DNA of 64,000 nucleotides from Methanosarcina sp. ERenArc_MAG2 (GTDB lineage Archaea; Halobacteriota; Methanosarcinia; Methanosarcinales; Methanosarcinaceae). Below are positions 49,283-58,290 of the stretch, one piece after another (within the stretch, counting starts at the first letter, position 1; the number at the start of each line of letters is the position of its first letter). The DNA lies in contig JAMXHR010000016.1 in assembly GCA_023955635.1 (NCBI GenBank), forward strand, positions 186,001-250,000, given 5' to 3'. The notes beneath the pieces are model-generated. The model ran no database searches. It saw only the letters and a program-made list of their open reading frames with translations, and had not been told where the DNA came from. A program made the position numbers and the translations under genes.

Positions 49283-51130
49283 TTAGAAGTCGAAAAGCGT
49301 CTTCTGGGTTTTCGACTCGGTTTTCCTGGAAACTTCGGTAGCTTCAACCTCAAGATCTGCAGGCTTAAGTTCTTTAACCTTCTTGAGAACAGGTTCGCTG
49401 TCTGTAAGTTCCTTTTGCTTTGAAAACTCAGGAGAGGCCGTGCATTCCATCGGTTCAGGACCGATCAAGGCTTCCTTCTCAGAGGGTTCAGGCAAAGAGG
49501 AAGCATTCTTATTTTTAGTACCATCAGATGTAAAGGTATCAGGTTTAAGATCATCAGATGTAAAGGTATCAGGTTTAAGATCATCAGATGTGGGGGTATC
49601 AGACGTGTTGCTTCCTAAATTCTTCCTTTCCCCGGAAATCTCCTCCAGAGAAATGTCAAAACCAAAGTTAAGGATCTTCTGCTTGCCTTCGGAAGTCAGA
49701 GAACCGGAAATTTCAGATTTGCCAGAAGATTTCCGTTCTTTTTCCCCAGGAATTTTAACTGCGGAACCGGGCGATACATGTGCATTGTTTCCTGAAGGAG
49801 CAGGAGTTTTGAAAAATTCCATTTCTTCAGATTCTTCTTTTCCTTCAAGGAGTAATTCCTGTGCCTCATCATAAATTTTCTGCAGTTTTTTGCTGGCTTT
49901 TGTGCTTCCCGAGAGATATATCAATCCCTCCAGCTCAAGCCCAAGGCCTGCAGTAATTTCAACCGCATATTCCTCGTCCCTCAACATATTAGAGTAAAGC
50001 TCCAGCAGATTGTTTCTGGAATAGCGCATGGATTTGAAGCTGTGTTCTCCTATTTTAGAAGCGATATTGTCCCTGAGATCGCGCTTCGAACGGGTCTGCC
50101 CGAGCCTCTTCCAGAGAGAAGGCGGCTGGTACTTGATAAATCCGGGGTAGGGTCTTGTCTTTGAGATTGCAGCTCCGCAAACCATCAGCATACTGGCATA
50201 TCTCCACATCCTATAGTTCTGGCGTTTCTTTACACGTCCCAGGTAGAGATCAGCCTTAGAGAGATAACCAAAACCGGCTCTTATATCCTCGAGGTTCCCG
50301 TCTTTGCAGGCATACTGGATAGGCAGATTCTCATCAATCCAGTGTATAAGGTCTTCAGGACTTTCATCAAGCCCACGGGCAGCTTCCAGGGCTATTTTAC
50401 AGTCAGTACTCTTGAATATCTTCTGCATTGCCTTGAAGATATTTTCCTTGACATCCCTACCTGAAGTGCTAATATCCTCTGCCTCCAGCATTTCCTTCCC
50501 GTTGGCAGCAGCCTGAAGGTCGTTCATTGCACTCCGGAGGTCACCCCCCACACTTTCCGCAATCTTCTGGAGTGCATCCGGGCTGCATGAAATTCCCTCA
50601 CTCTCGCATACCTTATTTAAAGCCGGAACCATAGAACGGCTTTGTACGGACCCGAACTTTATTTCAAGACAGAGGCTTCTGATAGCAGGAGTCAACCCAT
50701 AAACGTCGTTTGCGATCAGCACTATTGGTTGAAGTGTGGTTTTTATAATCCCTGCAATGGCCCGCATGCCGCCTCTGTCTGCAGTCCCATGAATATTGTC
50801 TGCTTCGTCCAGGATGATCAGGCGTTTTCCTCCGAAGAGAGTCTTCATCGATGCTGCCGATCCCGCAATCTTTTCGATCACACCTGCAGTTCTCTGGTCG
50901 CTTGCATTGAGTTCGATTACTTCCCAGCCCAGATCCCGGGCAAGAGCATGAGCACTTGAAGTCTTCCCTACACCTGCAGGCCCGTGAAGGATCAATGCCC
51001 TTCTCTCAGGAAGGCCTGAAAGCCACTCCTCAGCCCAGGTCTGCAAATCCTGCACCGCCTTCTTGTTCCCCACGATCTCCTTGAGGGTCTTGGGCCGGTA
51101 TTTCTCAGCCCATTCGATTGCCGACATCAT
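49283..51130 (-). CDS. rfcL: Replication factor C large subunit
   Basis: This roughly 615-residue clamp-loader subunit begins [20 protein letters not shown]. It has Walker [15 protein letters not shown], Walker [12 protein letters not shown] and an arginine-finger region. The C-terminal 170 residues are an acidic linker with two copies of [10 protein letters not shown] and end in a PCNA-interacting motif, QKTLFDF. It loads PCNA together with RfcS. The ATG at 51130 is preferred over an upstream TTG. Intact. Confidence 0.95.
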   Translation of the reverse strand: MMSAIEWAEKYRPKTLKEIVGNKKAVQDLQTWAEEWLSGLPERRALILHGPAGVGKTSSAHALARDLGWEVIELNASDQRTAGVIEKIAGSAASMKTLFGGKRLIILDEADNIHGTADRGGMRAIAGIIKTTLQPIVLIANDVYGLTPAIRSLCLEIKFGSVQSRSMVPALNKVCESEGISCSPDALQKIAESVGGDLRSAMNDLQAAANGKEMLEAEDISTSGRDVKENIFKAMQKIFKSTDCKIALEAARGLDESPEDLIHWIDENLPIQYACKDGNLEDIRAGFGYLSKADLYLGRVKKRQNYRMWRYASMLMVCGAAISKTRPYPGFIKYQPPSLWKRLGQTRSKRDLRDNIASKIGEHSFKSMRYSRNNLLELYSNMLRDEEYAVEITAGLGLELEGLIYLSGSTKASKKLQKIYDEAQELLLEGKEESEEMEFFKTPAPSGNNAHVSPGSAVKIPGEKERKSSGKSEISGSLTSEGKQKILNFGFDISLEEISGERKNLGSNTSDTPTSDDLKPDTFTSDDLKPDTFTSDGTKNKNASSLPEPSEKEALIGPEPMECTASPEFSKQKELTDSEPVLKKVKELKPADLEVEATEVSRKTESKTQKTLFDF

Positions 51131-51398
51131 CTTAAACCATACCAATAAAAAAGAACTAATTATTAACTTTATACGTTTTGATTTTTTTATTATGTAAAAA
51201 ATCTTTATCCATACCGTCTCATGATGCTTATTTTCAACTGGAAAATAATAAATTTACATTTGCATGTGTATTATTTTTTTACATCTATAGAAAATAGACA
51301 ATTTCCAATTGTCAAATAAATCTGGAGATCTGACAAAATAAAGCTTTCCTTCAATTCTAAGATAGCTTCAGGTGAAACGCCAGTAACTACAGTTAGTC

Positions 51399-51511
51399 CG
51401 CTTGAGCGCAGCAAAACGGACTTCGTACTGTTGCGATTACATCGCAACTCCCAGAAAATCATCGATTTCCTGTGATCCCAAAGCGAAAATAGAAAAGCGA
51501 AACTCAGGAGT
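51399..51511. repeat. Dispersed ~100-bp repeat, copy 1
   Basis: This segment shares CGCTTGAGCG, a GTTGCGAT-TA(C/T)ATCGCAAC hairpin, CTCCCAGAAAATC and ATTTCCTGTGATCCC with the copy at 60892-60988. It is non-coding and lies upstream of mtxX. Confidence 0.85.
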
Positions 51512-51592
51512 CTCAACTCTACAGGGACAAAATTAATTAATGATCCTGTTTGTACTTCTTTGAACTACTTAAAATCTTACACAAAAGTTAGG

Positions 51593-52456
51593 ATGGATAT
51601 GGAAAAAAATAGCATGGGTTCCCTCCTTGAAGCTATTGAAATAAGAGCCAGGGCGAACAGGGCAAGAGTAGCTATGGGAATAAGAGAGCCAACTCCCAAA
51701 ATTATAGAGAGTGCTTGGAAAGCCCAGGAACTGGGATATGCACAGGTCATCCTGGTCGGAAGCAAAGAAAAAATCGATGAAATCGGAACAGAACTTGAGG
51801 TAATGGATACAGATGATCCCGAAAAAACTCTTATAGAACTCCTGATTTCACGAAAAGTCGATGCTGCTATTCGGGGCACTGCAAAGGCATCTGGAGCCCT
51901 TTTTCACCTTAAAGAAGCCCTCGGAAAGAAAAGAATTTGCCGGCTTGCCCTGCTCCTGACGGTTGATGGGACGCCTTTCTTTCTCGCCCCTGTAGGAATC
52001 GATGAGGGAAATAGCATTGCAGACAAACTTCACATGATAACTCTCGGCGCCGAATATATAAGGAGGTTCGGGATCGAACCTGTAGTCGGCGTGCTTTCCG
52101 GAGGCAGGATTGGAGATATAGGAAGGGACAGACGTGTAGACAGGACTCTTGCGGATGGAGAATTCGTGACAGGGCGAGCTGTGGAACTGGGAATCAATGC
52201 TAAGCACCACACTATTCTTATTGAAGATGCCATAAAAGAATCGAACTTTATCGTTGCCCCTGACGGGATCTCAGGAAACCTGATCTTCCGAACAATTGCT
52301 TTCCTGGGCGGAGGCGATGGACTCGGGGCTCCAGTGCTAATGGACGATTACGTTTTTGTGGACACATCAAGGGTAGGCGGACATTTCACTAAAGCTATAA
52401 TGCTTGCAAGTGCACTATCCCACCTGAATAAGGAAAGAAAAGAGGTGATCCATTGA
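51593..52456 (+). CDS. mtxX: MtxX, methanogen marker 4 (phosphotransacetylase-like)
   Basis: The protein begins MDMEKNSMGSLLEAIEIRAR and is related to phosphotransacetylases, without their full catalytic set. It contains the blocks VGVLSGGRIGDIGRDRRVD and GISGNLIFRTIAFLGGGDG. Methanogens carry it as marker protein 4; in Methanosarcina barkeri it is the first gene of the mtxXAH operon. The role in methyl transfer has not been shown to my knowledge. It overlaps the start of mtxA. Intact. Confidence 0.88.
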   Translation: MDMEKNSMGSLLEAIEIRARANRARVAMGIREPTPKIIESAWKAQELGYAQVILVGSKEKIDEIGTELEVMDTDDPEKTLIELLISRKVDAAIRGTAKASGALFHLKEALGKKRICRLALLLTVDGTPFFLAPVGIDEGNSIADKLHMITLGAEYIRRFGIEPVVGVLSGGRIGDIGRDRRVDRTLADGEFVTGRAVELGINAKHHTILIEDAIKESNFIVAPDGISGNLIFRTIAFLGGGDGLGAPVLMDDYVFVDTSRVGGHFTKAIMLASALSHLNKERKEVIH

Positions 52457-53046
52457 AAACCATTTCAGATACATGGCCGGTAGTAAAAGGCGACTACAAG
52501 GTAGGGAATCCAGAATCCCGGATTGCGGTTGTAACTCTTGCAAGCCAGATCAATTTCTCACCTGAAGTAGCCATCTGGGGAAGTTCAAAAACCGAAAATC
52601 TCGGAGTCGAAAAAATAATCGTAAATGTTATTTCAAATTCTAATATCCGGTATGTCCTTGTCTGCGGGACGGAGTCAAGGGGGCATCTGGCAGGTCATTC
52701 GCTGCTTGCAATTCATGAAAACGGAGTTGACGAAAAGGGCAGGATTGTTGGCTCCGATGGAGCAATCCCTTTTATAGAAAATGTATCCAGAGAAGCAGTC
52801 AGACGTTTTCAGCATCAAGTCGTACTCCTTGACAGGATCGGACTGGTAGACCCCAAAGAAATCCGGAGGCTCGTGGAAAAATATAAAGATAGAGGAGAAG
52901 TTTACTCTGATGAGCCTTTTATCGTCTGTTCCCCGAAAAGAAGGCAATCTTCCTTTACAGTCCCTATCTCAGGCGATGTAATAATTTCCGAAGAATTTGT
53001 TATGGACGCAACTGCAGGAATTGTCTGCCAGGCCAAAAATCTCTGA
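52453..53046 (+). CDS. mtxA: MtxA, MtrA-like corrinoid protein
   Basis: This 197-residue protein is a homologue of subunit A of tetrahydromethanopterin S-methyltransferase without a C-terminal membrane anchor. The corrinoid-binding region reads RYVLVCGTESRGHLAGHSLL, which contains the histidine that coordinates cobalt in MtrA. It starts with TTG overlapping the mtxX stop, indicating coupling. With MtxH it could form a soluble methyl-transfer module. The physiological substrate is unknown. Confidence 0.9.
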   Translation: MKTISDTWPVVKGDYKVGNPESRIAVVTLASQINFSPEVAIWGSSKTENLGVEKIIVNVISNSNIRYVLVCGTESRGHLAGHSLLAIHENGVDEKGRIVGSDGAIPFIENVSREAVRRFQHQVVLLDRIGLVDPKEIRRLVEKYKDRGEVYSDEPFIVCSPKRRQSSFTVPISGDVIISEEFVMDATAGIVCQAKNL

Positions 53047-53128
53047 TCTTCAATGAAAGGGACTCACTTCGAAAGTATTATGATATTTTAAAATAAAATA
53101 GTAACCTGTAAATTTTGAGGGCGTAAAG

Positions 53129-54061
53129 ATGTTTAAGTTCCAGAAAGAACAGGAAATAGTTAACATTGCAGGGGTTAAAGTAGGCGGACAGCCAGGAGAA
53201 CTCCCGACCGTGCTTGCAGGAACTATTTTTTATGATAAACATGAAATCGTAGAAGACGTTGCAAAAGGCCTGTTTGACCGGACTGCTGCCGAAGAACTGA
53301 TAAACCTGCAGGAAACAAGTTCGGAAGAAACAGGAAACCCCCATATAATTCATATTTTCGGTACTACCCCTAAAAGCATTACTCGATATATTGACTTTGT
53401 AACAGAAATTTCAGAAGCTCCTTTTCTTATTGACTCCCCCGAAGGAGCTGTGCGTTCCCATGCAGCAGAATATGTAAGCGAGATAGGGCTTGCGGACAGA
53501 GCAATTTATAATTCCATAAATCTGAGTATAAACGCTTCGGAAATAGAGGCTCTCGCTCTATCCGATATAGACAGTTCTATTATCCTTGGCTTTAATGCAA
53601 TGGACTCAACCCTTCAGGGTAGGATGGAACTGCTGGAAAACGGAGCAGGACTTCTGGAAGAAGGACTTCTTTCAATAGCAGACAGTTGCGGGATAGTTAA
53701 CAAGCTCATAGACCCGAGCATCACGCCGATAGGAAACGGAGCAGGCGTTGCACTCAGGATGACCATCACTGCAAAAGCAAAGTGGGGACACCCAACAGGC
53801 TCGGGAATACACAATGCGCCTTCGGCCTGGAACTGGCTGAATCGAAAGAAAGAAGAAAACCCTATCCTGTACAAAATCTGCGATATTGGATCAACCTGCC
53901 TGCAGCAGGCAGCAGCCGGAGATTTTATCCTTTACGGACCTATCGAGTATGCCCCATATATTTTCCCCATGGCTGCCATGAGCGATATAATGATTGCGGA
54001 GGCTGTAGCTGACCTCGATATAGAACCTGTCTCCAGACACCCTATAAACCTGCTTGTATGA
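53129..54061 (+). CDS. mtxH: MtxH, MtrH-like methyltransferase
   Basis: This 310-residue protein is an MtrH homologue: MFKFQKEQEIVNIAGVKVGG at the start, FLIDSPEGAVRSHAAEYV and a C-terminal LDIEPVSRHPINLLV. MtrH transfers the methyl group between tetrahydromethanopterin and the corrinoid of MtrA. The gene follows mtxA by 82 bases. MtrH homologues also partner with dedicated corrinoid proteins in methylamine-type pathways, so it may serve a special methyl donor. Confidence 0.92.
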   Translation: MFKFQKEQEIVNIAGVKVGGQPGELPTVLAGTIFYDKHEIVEDVAKGLFDRTAAEELINLQETSSEETGNPHIIHIFGTTPKSITRYIDFVTEISEAPFLIDSPEGAVRSHAAEYVSEIGLADRAIYNSINLSINASEIEALALSDIDSSIILGFNAMDSTLQGRMELLENGAGLLEEGLLSIADSCGIVNKLIDPSITPIGNGAGVALRMTITAKAKWGHPTGSGIHNAPSAWNWLNRKKEENPILYKICDIGSTCLQQAAAGDFILYGPIEYAPYIFPMAAMSDIMIAEAVADLDIEPVSRHPINLLV

Positions 54062-54177
54062 CTTACCTGAGATTAAAAACATATTTTCATTTTAGTTTAA
54101 TTACTTAAGCCTCCCATTATCCCTAAATCATGTATAATGACCAGCTCAACCTGTTTGCAAACTTGTGAAACTCTATT

Positions 54178-54354
54178 TCATCTCCCATTATCCCCTAAAT
54201 CATGTATATAATGACTAGCCCTACCACTGGAACAGCTGATACAGATGCCGTTTTTAAGATCCATATGCTGGCTACATACAGTTTTTCCGCATAACTGGCA
54301 GGTATACAGTTTAGCCGGAAGTCCACAAATTGCACACAGTCCTTTTATTTCCAA
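54178..54354 (-). CDS. Small HIT-type zinc-finger protein (TTG start)
   Basis: The minus strand encodes 58 residues beginning with TTG (MEIKGLCAICGLPAKLYTCQ). The cysteines CAIC, CQLC, C-S-Q-H and CISC have the spacing of a HIT-like or treble-clef zinc finger. A GGGGGT ribosome-binding site lies six bases upstream of the TTG. The gene has no ATG and would be missed by a search limited to ATG. Such small zinc fingers are frequent in archaea, and their roles are mostly unknown. Confidence 0.65.
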   Translation of the reverse strand: MEIKGLCAICGLPAKLYTCQLCGKTVCSQHMDLKNGICISCSSGRASHYIHDLGDNGR

Positions 54355-54496
54355 ATATCTACCCCCAATTTTTGGATTAATTTCTTCGCAGGGTTCTTCA
54401 GAAAAGATAGATTTGAGGCTGAAAAAATTAGAAAAGGCATGGAGGGATAAAACCCTCCATAAATAAAAATCTTTTAAAATATAACTATCAGGCAGC

Positions 54497-56157
54497 TCAG
54501 TCCACTATCCCGCCTGTATTTGCCGAATGGACGGAACGCTGGTACCTGGCAAGATAACCTGTAACTTCCTTTTTCGGAGGTGCGAAGACAGCTTTCCTGT
54601 GCTTAAGCTCTTCTTCTGAAACCTTCAGATTCAGAATCCTTTCAGGAATATTGATCTCTATCATATCCCCATCTTTTACCAGAGCAATCGGCCCTCCTTC
54701 ACTGGCTTCAGGGGAGACATGCCCGATGCAAGGTCCACGGGTACCTCCGGAAAAACGCCCATCGGTTATCAGGGCTACCGATTCTAGAAGGCCCATGCCT
54801 CCTATTGCAGCTGTAGCTGCAAGCATTTCCCGCATACCTGGGCCGCCTTTAGGACCTTCGTAACGGATAACAAGGATGTCTCCGGGCTTCACATCGCCTG
54901 CAAGAATGCTCTTCATAGCGTCTTCTTCACAGTCATAAACCCTGGCAGGGCCTGTATGAACATGCATCCTTGGATCAACTGCAGCCTGTTTTACAACCGA
55001 GCCGTCAGGAGCAAGGCTGCCTTTCAGAACTGCAATTCCTCCCTGGGCGTGAATCGGATTTTCAAGAGTTGCAATAATCTCTTTATTGAGCTTCGGATTA
55101 ACAATATCGAATTCGTTCAGGTTTTCCCCGATAGTCTTGCCATTAACAGTAAGTTGTTCCAGATAGAGCTTTGAAGCAAGCCTCTGCATGACTGCCTGAA
55201 CTCCACCTGCCCTGTCAAAATGCAGCATGAAATTCGGGCCACCTGGACGCAGGGAGATCAGATGAGGGGTCGTCCTGCTCAGTTCGTCAAAAACCTCAAG
55301 AGGAAGTTTTAGCCCAAATTCATGGGCAAGGGCAGGAAGATGGAGAGTAGTGTTCGTGCTCCCCCGATTGCCATGTCCACCATTATAGCATTCTCAAAAG
55401 ACTTGAAAGTGACAATCTTTCTGGGAGTCAGGTTCTCTCTGACCATCTCCACAATACGTTCTCCGGATTCCTTGGCAATACGAGTCTTTTTAGCATCCAC
55501 TGCATGGGCAGTTGCACAGCCCGGAAGGCTCAGCCCGAGAGCTTCAGTCATACAGGCCATTGTGTTTGCGGTAAACATTCCTGCACAGGACCCGGCTCCT
55601 GCACAGGAGAGATTTTCGAGTCTTTTAAGGTCGGCTTCTGAGAGCTTGCCTGCCCTGTAGGCCCCTACTCCTTCAAAGACTGAGATGAGGTCCGTATATC
55701 TGTCATCCACATATCCAGGAAGCATCGGCCCTCCGGTTACAACAATTGAAGGAATATCAAGCCTGCCTGCTGCCATAAGGTGCCCTGGCACTATTTTGTC
55801 ACATGTGGGAATAAGGACCATGCCGTCAAACTGATGGGCTTTAACCATCAGTTCAATTGTATCTTCGATAACTTCTCTGCTGGGGAGGGAATATTTCATA
55901 CCTTCATGTCCCATTGCGATTCCGTCGCAAATCCCTATAGTATGGAATTCAAAAGGAACTCCCCCAGCATTCCTGATCCCGGCTTTTACAGCCTCCGCAA
56001 GTTTATTCAGATGGATATGACCAGGGATTATGTCATTCCAGGAGTTGACGACTGCGATGAACGGTTTCTTCATTTCCGAATCTGTGACCCCGGTCGCTTT
56101 CAAGAGTGAGCGGTTGGGAGCTCGTTCCGGTCCCTCTTTGATGATATCGCTTCTCAT
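54497..56157 (-). CDS. ilvD: Dihydroxy-acid dehydratase (one frameshift)
   Basis: The protein begins [20 protein letters not shown] and has the iron-sulfur cluster motifs [10 protein letters not shown] and [15 protein letters not shown] and the C-terminal block [19 protein letters not shown]. It dehydrates dihydroxyacids in valine, leucine and isoleucine synthesis. The frame breaks at five C in 55361-55365; one more base gives [18 protein letters not shown]. The joined length is about 553 residues, exactly the family size. I treat the break as sequencing error. Confidence 0.9.
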
Positions 56158-56390
56158 GTTAAATCTCCATAGAATTTCGCGATGAAAGTTAAAAGTTATA
56201 ATGTATAGATAGGAAAAAACTTCATAGTATAAACAGGTTGGGGAAGAAAAATCTGCTAAGGGGGCAGACAAAAGTACTGGGAATACGGATGGAAAAATAA
56301 AGATGAATACGGATAGAAATCTCTAGTCCAGGTCTTAAAATTTGCATATATTTTCACAAAACGGCAATTTAATATAATAATACCCAAATA

Positions 56391-56398
56391 TTTATATA
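56391..56398 (+). promoter_or_regulatory. TATA box of the 56428 RNA
   Basis: TTTATATA preceded by CCCAAATA (BRE-like) lies about 30 bases before the predicted RNA start. Confidence 0.5.
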
Positions 56399-56427
56399 GC
56401 CATTTAGAGTCTTAAATCAATAGCATA

Positions 56428-56522
56428 GTGAACGGGCCTCCTCTGGACCACATCTACAAGATCACACCCGATAAAAGAACACACCACAAACACTTAGCCA
56501 CGAGAGGGTTATACCCGTTCAC
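56428..56522 (+). ncRNA. Candidate structured RNA, ~95 nt
   Basis: GTGAACGGG at 56428-56436 pairs perfectly with CCCGTTCAC at 56514-56522. A second helix is formed by CCTCT (56440-56444) and AGAGG (56503-56507). The middle is C/A-rich and mostly single-stranded. A TATA box stands at the right distance upstream and a T-rich stretch follows. No open frame fits. It is not a tRNA, 5S or SRP RNA; I do not recognise the family. Confidence 0.55.
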
Positions 56523-56649
56523 CAAATTTTATTATTTCTACTTATATTACTCATTTTTGCTTCTTTTGAGATTTTTCTGTTAAAAATTTCTTTATTAAGA
56601 ATTAACCTCTATTTTCGCCGGAAAAATTTATTTTATAAAGGGACAAAGT

Positions 56650-57420
56650 ATTTTCATGTACTACTGAAACCCCGAACTTTATACTCCCAGCTTTTCGGTC
56701 CAGAATAACTGGGAACTCGAGCTTCTCACAAAAGTGTCCCTCAAAGGAAACGAAAGAGTTCTTAATATAGGGTGCGGAGACGAAAGACTCAGTGCCGAAT
56801 ACGACATTATCTTTTCTAATTCTGCTCCATTGGTCATCGGTTAAGGAATTTTCTTGCCTGTATGCTATCGATTTTGCATCTTAATCCTGATTAAACTTTG
56901 GCCTTTTTACATGAAATCGATACTCTGTTCCAACTTCATATCAATGAATATTTTGGAGAACTGTTCTGGAATAAGGCAATTTATCATGATTCCTCACTTA
57001 ACCGAAGACGCATGAATTCTGCTCTTCACTGGATAAAGGGTCCAGAACCTGTCCTGAAAGGTTTTTGGAGAAGCCTCAGAACCGGGGAAACGTTACTGGC
57101 TCAGTTTGGAAGGAGGAAAAACGCTGCTGAAATCCTTAAAATCATTGACTCAATGCTTGAAGATAAAAAATGGAGCTGTTATTTCAGGGATTTTGTTTTT
57201 TCATATGGTTTTTACGGACCTGAAGAATATCGGGAATGGCTCAAAAAGACAGGTTTTATAGTGAAACGTCTGGAAATGAACTCAAAAGATATGGCTCTTG
57301 TGGGAAAAGAAAGCTTGCCTCAATAGCCTCAACCTGGCAACCGTTCACATAGCAAGTACCTGAAAGGCTGAGAAATAAATTTATAGATGAACTTGTGAAT
57401 CTTTTTGTCAGCTTCCGCTC
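56650..57420 (+). pseudogene. SAM-dependent methyltransferase pseudogene with a MITE inside
   Basis: Pieces of a class I methyltransferase are visible: ERVLNIGCGDERLSAEYD (SAM-binding motif I), DIIFSNSA and, after the MITE, HWIKGPEPVLKGFWRSLRTG and KKWSCYFRDFVFSYGFYGPE. About 50 residues between motif I and IIFSN are missing, and a 187-bp MITE interrupts NSA-LHW. Removing the MITE and one copy of its duplicated target restores SNSALHWIKGP. The 3' end also degenerates. Confidence 0.75.
56828..57014. mobile_element. 187-bp MITE with 10-bp target-site duplication
   Basis: The insert has inverted termini: CATTGGTCATCGGTTAAG on the left and CATGCGTCTTCGGTTAAG as complement of the right end, 15 of 18 identical. 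It is flanked by the direct repeat AATTCTGCTC at 56818-56827 and 57015-57024. It carries no gene. The ends are defined by both features, so the boundaries are firm. Confidence 0.85.
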
Positions 57421-57546
57421 CCTGGATAATTAGGGGTATATCCATATCCAGATGATGAGGCTGGAAATCAAAACGTACGCTCAAAAATGAACTTTCAAAC
57501 CCAAAGATATATTATAAAGAAATCAAAGGAATGGATAAAAAGCAAA

Positions 57547-57766
57547 GGAACTGCAGTAAAGTCTCCCTCATACCTTACTGCAAGCCCTTTTATGGAGGTC
57601 TATGCCGTTTCAGGCCTTTTTGCCTTTTTAGACTTTTGCCATTTTTCTGTATCAAAGGAACTGCAGTAAAATTTCCCTCATACCTTACTGCAAGCCCTTT
57701 TATGGAGGTTTATGTCTTTTCAGATCTTTTTGCCTTTTCAGGCTTTTGCCATTTTTCTGTATCGTA
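57547..57766. repeat. Two tandem copies of a 110-bp unit
   Basis: Units starting GGAACTGCAGTAAA at 57547 and 57657 are about 93 percent identical by eye over 110 bp, including CTTTTATGGAGG and GCCATTTTTCTGTATC. No frame explains them. Confidence 0.8.
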
Positions 57767-58290
57767 TTCCGTATTTACCGATCTTATTGAGTTACAATAT
57801 TGTCTTCTAAATCCGCTTTAACTTACTATTTGCCGATAAACATCCATTTTGGTTGATGATACTTAGCTACTCACCTGTTGGGTTCACAATGGGGTTCATG
57901 ATAGGCACGCGGACTTTAAAGCCTTCTATCCAGCCGGTTTTCGTTGGTGGTGTGATAAAGGAGCTCTTAATGACAGAGCTCTTCTGGCTGGCAGAAGTCT
58001 ATCTGTAAATACGGAGTACGGAATCTTACTACCATCTTTTTTATATATATAGATTACGGTTACTGTGCGAAAATGAAATTCAATATCTAAAGCCATACTT
58101 TTGGGAGCTGAAAAATTACCTCGTTTATAGTTATCGGTGTTTAGCACTGATAGAAATATGAAATAAGACACAGTAATCAAGAAAACTAATATTTGATAGA
58201 AACATAATTATATAAATGAAATGTCGATGAAATACACGGAAAAACAACGCAGAAGCATATAAAAGGGGGATATTGTAGGGCCCTCTGCAG
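57767..58290. other. Non-coding interval upstream of the PAS gene
   Basis: About 520 bases without a supportable gene. A run of TATATATA near 58041-58048 and other AT-rich blocks may hold the promoter of the PAS-GAF gene. Confidence 0.35.
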
